Shown here: one piece after another, positions 32,726 through 39,464 of the stretch
Numbering within the stretch: position 1 is the stretch's first letter
How the letters are laid out: the number at the start of each line of letters is the position of its first letter
Assembly: GCF_005937985.2 (NCBI RefSeq)
Contig: NZ_CP042172.1
Span: 1,550,001-1,614,000, forward strand
Length of the DNA: 64,000 nt
Direction of reading: 5' to 3'
Source of the DNA: Arthrobacter sp. KBS0702
GTDB lineage: Bacteria > Actinomycetota > Actinomycetes > Actinomycetales > Micrococcaceae
The notes under the pieces: model-generated
What the model saw: only the letters and a program-made list of their open reading frames with translations
Databases searched by the model: none
What the model was told of the DNA's origin: nothing
Program-made: the position numbers and the translations under genes

Positions 32726-33022
32726 ATGCCCTACCTAATTGAGACCTATGACAAGCCGGATGCGGAAGCGTTGCGATTGGCGGTACGCGAGGAGCACCTG
32801 CGCTACCTGGACAGCCGCGCCGGGCTGCTGCTGGCCTGCGGTGCCAAACTCTCCGACGACGGGCAAACTGCTTCCGGAGGAATCTACCTGCTGGACGTGG
32901 AGGACCGGACGGCGGCGGAGGAATTTATCGCCGCCGACCCATTTAGCCGCGCCGGATTGTTCCGGCAAGTGGTGGTTGCGCGCTGGCGCAAAGCATATTT
33001 AGACGGCAAGAACTGCCTCTAA
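32726..33022 (+). CDS. YciI-family protein
   Basis: A 98-residue protein starting MPYLIETYDKPDAEALRLAV, with REEHLRYLDSR, then GGIYLLDVEDRTAAEEFIAADPF. This is the YciI ferredoxin-like fold with the conserved His in EEH and the Asp/Pro in ADPF. Family members are small putative enzymes or dimeric binding proteins of unknown substrate. The start directly follows the stop of the isomerase remnant (TAGATG). A rho-independent terminator follows. Confidence 0.85.
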   Translation: MPYLIETYDKPDAEALRLAVREEHLRYLDSRAGLLLACGAKLSDDGQTASGGIYLLDVEDRTAAEEFIAADPFSRAGLFRQVVVARWRKAYLDGKNCL

Positions 33023-33057
33023 GCTGATATGTAGCGGGATTATCAAGAAGGCAGGGG

Positions 33058-33095
33058 AAAGCGGTCCGCGCTCGAGAGAGCCGCGGGCCGCTTTT
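33058..33095 (+). terminator. Rho-independent terminator after the YciI gene
   Basis: GCGGTCCGCG (33061-33070) pairs with CGCGGGCCGC (33082-33091) with one mismatch, followed by TTTTGCTT. It is a standard intrinsic terminator 40 bp after the YciI stop. Confidence 0.88.
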
Positions 33096-33322
33096 GCTTA
33101 TGTTTTCCGCCAGTGTGGTCTGGGGGCATTCGCCATAGTCAGGGATGCCTGAACTTAGAATGACCAACGTCATCGATCGCATAACCTCCTCGGGATACGG
33201 GGGCCTGTTCTAAGCAAGGGCTCATCCCACCTGGGCCCGATTCGTTCACTCCCAACCGAACTGCAAGGCCCCCTGCGCTCCTAGGGTTATGCAGTTGTAG
33301 CACCCAACTGGATTTGAGGTAC

Positions 33323-33751
33323 TTAGTCGGGTGGGAGTTCGAAGCGGGCGCCCAGTTCGGTGAGCGCTCCGAAGAGATCAGGCACACCCCACCATTCGAC
33401 AGCGCGCCCGTCCTCAAAGCGGAGGATGTGCATGGAGGCTATCTTCACCGGTTTGCCGGTAGCGGCCAACCCCAGAAAGTGCCCTGTGTTCGTCCCCTGC
33501 CAGGTTATCCGGCCGGCAACCTTATCGCCTTCGACGACGGTGTCCTCGACGGTCCCCGTGAAGCCGGAGAAGCCGGCATGGAGCCCTTGCATCCAGGAGA
33601 CAATTCCGGCCAGACCTGGAAGCTGTCCGGGACCGGCACTCCGGTCTTCAATGCCAGTGCTGACGACCTGGGCCAGCGCATCCTCGTCATTTGCGGCAAC
33701 GGCTGCAATGAGCCGCTCGTACGCCTGCCGCAGTTCTTCACTGTTGCTCAT
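33323..33751 (-). CDS. SnoaL-like ester cyclase family protein
   Basis: The 142-residue protein has EELRQAYERLIAAVAANDEDAL at the N-terminus. The later VEGDKVAGRITWQGTNTGHFLGL and HILRFEDGRAVEWWGVPD are the strands and conserved HxxRF-DG-xxEWW pattern of SnoaL/NTF2-like ester cyclases. These act in polyketide ring closure or as general small-molecule hydrolases; no polyketide genes are near. Start ATG 33751 has GAGGAACC just before it. Confidence 0.85.
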   Translation of the reverse strand: MSNSEELRQAYERLIAAVAANDEDALAQVVSTGIEDRSAGPGQLPGLAGIVSWMQGLHAGFSGFTGTVEDTVVEGDKVAGRITWQGTNTGHFLGLAATGKPVKIASMHILRFEDGRAVEWWGVPDLFGALTELGARFELPPD

Positions 33752-33836
33752 GGTTCCTCCTCGAACGACGCATCCTGGTAGCCGAAATTGCTCTTACGAC
33801 CAAGTTTCAACACCGCGGCGGGCAGGCACAAGGGCG

Positions 33837-34019
33837 TCACATATTCAGGTGTCTGCCTCTGGCCCGCGTGACGGCCAGAGGTTTTGCCCGGCTTGTCAGG
33901 TGGAGGCGGCGCGCGGTGATGACCATGTCCAGCCATGCGTCGCCGAGCATCCACGCGGCCATAACGTCGGTGAGCCAGTGGTGTCCGAAGTGTACGCGGC
34001 TCAGTCCGAATGAATGGCT
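33837..34019 (-). pseudogene. PAP2-family phosphatase, 3' fragment
   Basis: The minus strand encodes FGLSRVHFGHHWLTDVMAAW and then MLGDAWLDMVITARRLH to a stop at 33837. SRVxxGxHxxxDV is the third conserved motif of PAP2 phosphatases, with the catalytic histidine. An in-frame stop codon (34020-34022) cuts it off upstream, and the first two motifs are absent. The break lies about 70 bp before the 660-bp duplicated segment, so insertion of that element may have removed the 5' part. Confidence 0.75.
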
Positions 34020-34146
34020 TTAGCTCATCGGGGCGTCAGGTCCTGTCCGTTCTTCGGCGAGGGGGGCACCATTGGAGCGAAATCGCGCCCCGCCCGGGCG
34101 GCCGTTTATGCAGCCTGGCTGGGGGCACCGAAGTGGGCAAAAAAGG

Positions 34147-34169
34147 GGGTGTGCACAATGTGCACACCC
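34147..34169. repeat. Perfect palindrome in repeat copy A
   Basis: GGGTGTGCACA (34147-34157), one centre base, and TGTGCACACCC (34159-34169). The same 23 bp occur at 41221-41243. Arms are perfect over 11 bp. It could bind a dimeric protein such as a recombination accessory factor or repressor. Confidence 0.85.
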
Positions 34170-34258
34170 TGGGCTTCGGAGCGGGTCGTACTGGTGACGG
34201 ACTGGGCCGGATTGGCGATGTTTGCCGGAAAGTGGCGGCTTTTCGACTGCTGGAACCC

Positions 34259-34291
34259 GGTTCGAGTCCCACCTCGGGCACAGTGTTTCCG
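34259..34291 (+). repeat. tRNA-Leu attachment core, copy in repeat A
   Basis: 33 bp identical to 30429-30461 at the tRNA-Leu 3' end. The base before it differs (C instead of G), which sets the left limit of identity. It probably marks the right end of a 3.8-kb insertion (30.46-34.26 kb). Confidence 0.75.
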
Positions 34292-34318
34292 CTGTTCAGG
34301 GGCTTTTTGGTGTTTCTG

Positions 34319-34337
34319 GTGGGCACATTGTGCACAC
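34319..34337. repeat. Second palindrome in repeat copy A
   Basis: GTGGGCACA (34319-34327), T, TGTGCACAC (34329-34337): one mismatch in nine pairs. The corresponding sequence in copy B (41393-41411) has changed on both arms and still pairs perfectly. Confidence 0.75.
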
Positions 34338-34659
34338 TCTTGCCTCTGATCTGATGTTCCGGATGTGCGGGGTCCCGGCAGCGGCCTATTCGGTTTTCTG
34401 GGGGAGCGGCTGCCTACGGCGGACCGGGCACCGCCCTGTGGTCCCTTTTCTGGGTTTCATCCTTGTCCGTCCTTCCCTTGAGGTTTGCGTTCATCACTTC
34501 ATGGTGGCCACGGCCGCGCACGACATGATTTGCTCATTATTCGTTCGATCGACCTCGGGGTTGCGGCTGGTCCGGATTTTCCGTTCTGTTGCCTGTTCAT
34601 GCAGGAATGCGTCGGGAACGGCATGACATGGCCACTGCTCCGGAGCTGATCATGAGCTC

Positions 34660-34826
34660 GCAGAGCCTGGCCGGTCGGCTGGCGCGCCGGCGTCGGGGGC
34701 GAGTTGTAGGAGTTGGTGGGCCTTGCTGCCTCTGCCTTCCCACCCGTTGATGAAGGCGATGGCGGTGCGGATGGGGGCGGAGTGTCGGGTACTGCTGGGT
34801 GTGTATGCGTGGATCAGCGCCCAGAG
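34660..34826 (-). pseudogene. C-terminal coding remnant in repeat A (unknown family)
   Basis: The minus strand reads LWALIHAYTPSSTRHSAPIR, then TAIAFINGWEGRGSKAHQLL, then QLAPDAGAPADRPGSASS to a TGA at 34660. An in-frame TAG bounds it upstream. Repeat B (41725) encodes the same kind of ending in the same frame (INFWEGHGSKAHRFLQI ... SGSASS, stop). Conserved protein similarity and stop position suggest a real gene end that travels with the element. I do not recognise the family; a recombinase or transposase tail is possible. Confidence 0.4.
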
Positions 34827-34861
34827 CTAGTGTGCTGCGGCAGGGTCTAGGCGTTGTGCTG

Positions 34862-34898
34862 GCACCTCGGCACCTCGGCACCTCGGCACCTCGGCACT
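34862..34898. repeat. Microsatellite of 8-bp unit GCACCTCG
   Basis: Four perfect copies of GCACCTCG from 34862 to 34893 and a partial fifth. It lies just beyond the 3' end of the M48 protease gene and may vary in copy number by slippage. Confidence 0.9.
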
Positions 34899-34918
34899 TA
34901 GGCCTCAGACTCAATGGC

Positions 34919-37024
34919 TCAGGGCTGTCCTCTGCGATACCGGCGGCGCGCGGCCACTGTGGCGTAACGGACAGGGACTACCAGGCCAACAATCAAGATT
35001 GAGACCGCAAGACCACGCTCCATGGCGGTAGACCAGATGGACCAGAGAAGGTTTATAGGGGCCGAGTCAGTGCTTGCGAACCAGAAAACAGCCACACCAA
35101 GGGCACAAAACCCCAAGCTCAACGGCCCGGCGATGAAAACTTTCGCAGGACCCGCGACGGGGTCGATCAAACAAAGAATTGCACCCGTGGCTACCCAGCA
35201 GACCACGGTCGTCGATACCCACAAGGAGTTAGCCTGAGCAGCAGCCTCGGTTGTCGTGATCGGACCGGTGAGCAGAAGTTGCGAGACTAGGAAAATGCTC
35301 CCCGCAAGGCCTGCCGCGAGGCCTAAGACCAGCGGAAACCGGAGCGTTCTGCCGGTCGCTGAAAGGGCGGGGCTCGAATACGTGGCCCCGGATGTGTGGC
35401 TCGGGAAATACATCCATTCCCGGGCACCGCGTCGACGTGACATGGGTCCAAGGAGCGCAGCTATGAAGGCCACGACAGTCAGCAACACTGCCAAACCAAT
35501 TCCTGGCCATTCGTCGTAGCCATCCTGGATCCACATGGAGGCCCCCAACCACCCGAAGCTCGTCAACGCTAGGTCCAGGCTGTCCCCGATCCATGTGGCC
35601 ACTAGGAAGATAGCGATGTTGAGCAGCACGGCAGGGAGCCAGAAGTGCCATGGACGTGTCACGAGAAGCGCTAAGGGTAGGCAAACAGCTCCGAACGCTG
35701 CGCAGATAAATACTGTGCCAAGGCCGGCAATTATGGGGGCGATCAATGTCATGGGGTCCAACAGGGCCGAGGCGTCCTGACCGATCCCTGCCAACGAGAT
35801 GAGTTGTCCAAGTGCCAAGCCCGCCGACACACCCGCTGCCGTTATGAAGACACCGCACATCGTCTGCGAGCCGGGCCTATTGGTTCCATGAGCCAAGGAA
35901 TAGGCGAATTGTGATCTCCAGATGTCCAGACCCACGGTCAATCCCAAGAGTGACCCCGTCACCGCCGCTGATGTCCAGATTCCGCCCAGAACGATTTCTG
36001 TTCCGGACAGCAATGGAGTCGCCGTGCTGACCACCAGTGGACCCAGAACTCCAGCAAGGAGTCCCGCACAGAGTGCTTGGAGAAAGCTGCTGCCAGTCGC
36101 CAGATGTGGCGACTCGAGGACATCGAGCCGTTCGGTCCGCGTCGGGTGGCGCATGCGCAAGCGCCGAAGCCAATTGAGAGGACTGCCGGTGCCCAGCAGG
36201 CCCAAACCCGACCTTACGGCCTCTAGCGATGGTAGCTCCGCAGTGGCTCGAAGGTCCGCGTCGTACTCGCGTGCCCTGAGCACGGCGGCCGTCACGATCT
36301 CCACAACAACGGCAAGCAATGCCGCGCGCCATAGATAGTTGGGGAGGACGGAAGGGCCCTCCCACAAAGCCCCCACTATTGGGAACAAAAGGGCCAACAG
36401 CGCCACGTACCAAGCGCTACGTGCCGTCCAGGCCAGTTCTACGTCCCGGTGCCGGATGTGCGCGAACTCGTGGAGCACTACGCCATCCGCCGGCCCTGGC
36501 CGCACCAACATGCCCACGATCTTGGGTGGAAGCGCCACAGCGGGCGAGCCCGGCCTCCCGAACGAGAAGGCGTCGCCCATCCTTGCGGGTCCAATGTACA
36601 GCCTCGGCACCCGGAGCAAACTTGCCTGCGAAGCCAACTGTCCAAAACGCTCCACCACCGCCTGATGCTTTGGCATCGGCAGCTCAAGCGTACGACGGCG
36701 CCTGATCACAGAGGGGACGGCGTATAACACCGCTACAGCGAGCCCTGCCACCAGGACTGCACCCGCAAATGACCACAAACCACGCCTGAACTCAGTAGGA
36801 GCCGTGCAGCCCCGTTGCTGGTCAACTTCCAAGGCTAAGCAGTTATTGAGCGCCTGTATCCACTCTTTCCCCAGGACTACGTTGTGCATCCAGGAACCCA
36901 CGAATAGGCCAACGCCAAGGAGGGCGGCAATGAACAGGAGATACAACCCCGTGGTCGGTGCCGGAAATGCAAGTACATTGACACGGCGAACCACCACGGT
37001 TGAGGCCAACGGGTTCTTTTCCAC
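34919..37024 (-). CDS. M48/M56-like integral-membrane zinc metalloprotease, 701 aa
   Basis: The N-terminal third has two membrane helices (about 26-45 and 85-104) around a loop with Cys62 and Cys73. A protease core follows with HEFAH (residues 185-189) as zinc motif and a likely third ligand Glu253 in REYDAD, as in M48 proteases. The C-terminal 400 residues hold about nine more hydrophobic stretches. That is much larger than HtpX (about 290 residues), so it is an unusual family member. Sequence here looks richer in A and T than the housekeeping block (not calculated). It lies 40 bp after the gene at 37065-37553 and probably forms an operon with it. Confidence 0.8.
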   Translation of the reverse strand: MEKNPLASTVVVRRVNVLAFPAPTTGLYLLFIAALLGVGLFVGSWMHNVVLGKEWIQALNNCLALEVDQQRGCTAPTEFRRGLWSFAGAVLVAGLAVAVLYAVPSVIRRRRTLELPMPKHQAVVERFGQLASQASLLRVPRLYIGPARMGDAFSFGRPGSPAVALPPKIVGMLVRPGPADGVVLHEFAHIRHRDVELAWTARSAWYVALLALLFPIVGALWEGPSVLPNYLWRAALLAVVVEIVTAAVLRAREYDADLRATAELPSLEAVRSGLGLLGTGSPLNWLRRLRMRHPTRTERLDVLESPHLATGSSFLQALCAGLLAGVLGPLVVSTATPLLSGTEIVLGGIWTSAAVTGSLLGLTVGLDIWRSQFAYSLAHGTNRPGSQTMCGVFITAAGVSAGLALGQLISLAGIGQDASALLDPMTLIAPIIAGLGTVFICAAFGAVCLPLALLVTRPWHFWLPAVLLNIAIFLVATWIGDSLDLALTSFGWLGASMWIQDGYDEWPGIGLAVLLTVVAFIAALLGPMSRRRGAREWMYFPSHTSGATYSSPALSATGRTLRFPLVLGLAAGLAGSIFLVSQLLLTGPITTTEAAAQANSLWVSTTVVCWVATGAILCLIDPVAGPAKVFIAGPLSLGFCALGVAVFWFASTDSAPINLLWSIWSTAMERGLAVSILIVGLVVPVRYATVAARRRYRRGQP

Positions 37025-37064
37025 ACTTCCACCCCTCTACTGGGCTTACAGGCTAAAGAAAGAA

Positions 37065-37553
37065 CTAGTTGCCAAGCACCCCAATGATCGCGTTTCCTAA
37101 CAGAACAGCTTTGTCCTCGTCAAGCCCCAATCGGGCGGACTGCTCTTTGGCAGCCGCAAAAATTTGCGCCCGCTGTGCCTTGGTTAGATCCATCTCATCA
37201 GGCGGAGATGCCTGGTCGGTACGCCCCCGCAACACTCGCTTCAGGGCATCCGAGATGGGGGATTTGGCCGCATCTTTGGCGACGTCGCGTAGCAGGTCGC
37301 CCACGAAACCAATGACAAACTCGGCTACTGCCATGGCGAAGGGAGTCAACAAGACCAGTTCAAGGCCGAATCCTACTGCTTCGTCTTTCTTGATGAGCAT
37401 TAGAGTCGATTGTGGATGTGCATAGTATTCCTCAACGACTTCGTCGAACGTCATCAACTCATCGGGCGCCGCACGATCAATGACCAACCTGGCCAGCTCG
37501 GTAATCAACTCGCGTGACTGGTCCGCTGGCAGGTCCGTTCGTGGCTCTCCCAC
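37065..37553 (-). CDS. Hypothetical protein paired with the membrane protease, 162 aa
   Basis: I do not recognise a family. Residues 1-50 are charged and helical (ELITELARLVIDRAAPDELM), then a hydrophobic stretch (FGLELVLLTPFAMAVAEFVIGFVG, about 62-85) could be a membrane segment. The C-terminus is charged, with a TKAQRAQIFAAAKEQSARLG helix. GTG 37553 has GGGAGAA upstream. It is the first gene of a two-gene minus-strand operon with the 701-aa protease, so it could be a substrate, adaptor or inhibitor of it. Confidence 0.65.
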   Translation of the reverse strand: MGEPRTDLPADQSRELITELARLVIDRAAPDELMTFDEVVEEYYAHPQSTLMLIKKDEAVGFGLELVLLTPFAMAVAEFVIGFVGDLLRDVAKDAAKSPISDALKRVLRGRTDQASPPDEMDLTKAQRAQIFAAAKEQSARLGLDEDKAVLLGNAIIGVLGN

Positions 37554-37768
37554 GGGGTTCTCCCTTAATGAGATTCAGCCAGACTGTGAGGCGTCTGTGG
37601 TGGGAGTTATTGTGCCGCTAACAGGGAGGGAGCACAAGTGCTCCGGAGGCGCTTTGCACGCGCTGAGGTGTTATGGGAGGGACAGAATTACACGGCCAGC
37701 AGTCCAAACTTCCGAACCGGCAGTCGTTCCTTCTTGCCGGACAACTTCCAGCGGACAATGAATAGCTG

Positions 37769-37991
37769 AAGGCCGCCGTCCTTCTCGAATCCGCCGCCCG
37801 GAACCACCCTCTCGTGGACGGGAACAAGCGCACCTCCTTTGACCCTGATGGTGCTATTCCTGTGGCTGGACAGCTACCGGCACGACTTCAACACAGATGA
37901 CGCCTTCGCCCTGGTTGTCGGTGTCACCGAGGGCCGCCTCGGGCTGGAAGAATCCAGTCCCCGGATCGGGGCCCGCATCTGCTCCCGTTAG
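37769..37991 (+). pseudogene. Doc (Fic-fold) toxin remnant, frameshifted
   Basis: The plus strand encodes KAAVLLESAARNHPLVDGNK and RTSF, holding the Doc/Fic core HxxxDGNKR. One extra base after TTT at about 37840-37847 shifts the frame. Reading continues as MVLFLWLDSYRHDFNTDDAF then ALVVGVTEGRLGLEES to a TAG at 37989. The N-terminal half of Doc (about 50 residues) is missing. No antitoxin gene (Phd-like) is seen. Its stop overlaps the 3' end of the convergent peptidase gene by 4 bp. Confidence 0.75.
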
Positions 37992-38932
37992 CCGTTGTAG
38001 ATAGGTGTCGCCGGGAAGTATTGGTTGCATCCCCGGAGTCCGTAGTTGTACCCGTAATCAATGGAGTCGGACCGCTCTTGTAGTGTTCCGTGGTCCCTGT
38101 TGACTTCAGATTCCGATGAAGCGATGGTCGTTAGAAGCCGCTGGATGTCGCCTAGATCGTTGGGATACTCCAGGAATCCGGACTGTTGGGCGAAGTACAC
38201 CCAGGCGCCGGCAATGCAGTCGGCCTGATTCTCCAGCTGGATGCTCTCCTGGAGCGTACTGCCTGGCGGTACCCCCATGATGTTCTGGATATGGTGTCCC
38301 CATTCGTGTGCGTAGCCGACAGCGGGGGCTGCGTCTCCGATCTCCGAATAGAACAGCCACAGGCTGTCTTGACCCGTGTAGATCGCCCGATCGCCGCCGC
38401 AGTACATGTAGGACAAGTGGTTGTATGCGGCAATATTGCCATCCGATGCACGGCAGGCGGTCGGGCCGGCCTGGTCCGCGGCTATGTAGTAGAAGTTGGA
38501 GGGCCGGTTGGCGGCCCCGTAGAGCTCGTCAAACATTGGCGAGATGAGCGCGAGGATGTGGGTCAGGTAGGTGGGCATGTCGGCGTAGTTGTGACATCCC
38601 TCGTGGGACCCTCCCGGGCAGAAGACCTGCGGTTGGTTCGCTGCGAGTTCTTGGGCGGTCGCCGGAGCGGCAGCGGCAATTTTCGTGTTGGTAGGTTCCG
38701 GAGTGCGTGTGACCATCACGGTTGCGGCCGTGGAGGGCATCACGTCTGTTGGCTTGACTGTGGGGGTGGCTGCCGGTGTCCCGCTGGACGGCGGTGGTGG
38801 GGGAGTCACGGACACGGTTTCGGTTACCGTCTGAGTTGCGGTGGGTCCGGTGGCGCCAGGAACTGCCGTGCACGATGTCAGGAATACTGTCGTAGCTGCG
38901 ATGAATAGGGTCGGGGCAACATGGCGGTTCAT
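37988..38932 (-). CDS. Lipoprotein neutral zinc metallopeptidase (YpfJ-like)
   Basis: The 314-residue protein has a lipoprotein signal with lipobox LTSC (Cys21), then a Thr/Pro-rich linker to about residue 90. The peptidase domain carries HEWGHH (residues 209-214) and a downstream ENQAD with the third ligand Glu234, as in the neutral zinc metallopeptidase family PF04228. Cysteine pairs at 105/113, 160 and 178, 239 and near the end could form disulfides. It acts outside the membrane, anchored by lipid after Lgt processing. The substrate is unknown. Confidence 0.85.
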   Translation of the reverse strand: MNRHVAPTLFIAATTVFLTSCTAVPGATGPTATQTVTETVSVTPPPPPSSGTPAATPTVKPTDVMPSTAATVMVTRTPEPTNTKIAAAAPATAQELAANQPQVFCPGGSHEGCHNYADMPTYLTHILALISPMFDELYGAANRPSNFYYIAADQAGPTACRASDGNIAAYNHLSYMYCGGDRAIYTGQDSLWLFYSEIGDAAPAVGYAHEWGHHIQNIMGVPPGSTLQESIQLENQADCIAGAWVYFAQQSGFLEYPNDLGDIQRLLTTIASSESEVNRDHGTLQERSDSIDYGYNYGLRGCNQYFPATPIYNG

Positions 38933-39046
38933 GGCTGGGTCCTCTGCTTAGCTGAGACCGCAACAGATGCCCATCCATCCCCTGTGCGTCAGGGTAGCGG
39001 CTCGGTTCAGGCTTGTCATCCCCTCAACACAAGAGGCATCGGATAG

Positions 39047-39342
39047 CGGCCGGCGCCGGCCCGCGAAATCTACGTCTCGCGACTGTTCAAGAAGGCCTCC
39101 GCGTACGCCGAACTGACCTGCGACCGCTGGTACATCCTCTCGGCCAAACACGGTCTCCTCCACCCTGACGAGATCATCCAACCCTACGACATGCGGCTCG
39201 GAACGAACCATCCGACATCGCCGCCGGCGTCCGAAACCAGCTCGCCCTCGAACTCGCCGACCTCCAAGACGCTTCACTGGTCGGCCTGGCGAATGTTGCC
39301 CCAGTAGTAGTGGCCCACAAGACAGGTACCCTCCAGTGGTGA
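39047..39342 (+). pseudogene. DUF6884-like protein remnant, frameshifted
   Basis: After an in-frame stop at 39044, the plus strand reads AREIYVSRLFKKASAYAELT, then CDRWYILSAKHGLLHPDEII and QPYDMRLG. This is the pattern of phage and island proteins of the DUF6884 type (YxxSxLFxxxxxYAExxxDxWYILSAxHGL). The match then jumps to another frame (EPSDIAAGVRNQLALELADL) ending at a TGA at 39340. There is no start codon or ribosome binding site. It is a decayed island gene. Confidence 0.6.
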
Positions 39343-39464
39343 CCCAGAGGCGGCTTGGTCCATACACTTCGGTTTAGCCGTTATTTCGGCGGCCGACCAT
39401 TTTACGAGTGCCCGTCGGCACCCGTTGGTCTCGGCGCAACATCGGCCCCGCAGAGGAGGACCCG

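Larger units (their letters stand above)
34093..34750. repeat. Long imperfect repeat, copy A (with tRNA-Leu 3' end)
   Basis: About 660 bp align with 41167-41827 at a constant offset near 7074 at the left end. Shared parts include the palindrome at 34147, GGACTGGGCCGGATTGGCG, the tRNA-Leu core at 34259-34291, GGGGCTTTTTGG, a second palindrome at 34319, CTCTGATCTGATGTTCCGG, and the end of a minus-strand coding stretch. Just before the core is GTGGCGG followed by GCTGGAACCC, resembling a tRNA-Leu whose anticodon arm has been lost. No functional gene is seen between 34020 and 34918. Confidence 0.85.

Noticed and set aside
34862..34898. GCACCTCG microsatellite as a regulatory site
   Set aside because: It lies beyond the 3' end of the protease gene with no promoter or gene start near it; I keep it only as a simple repeat.
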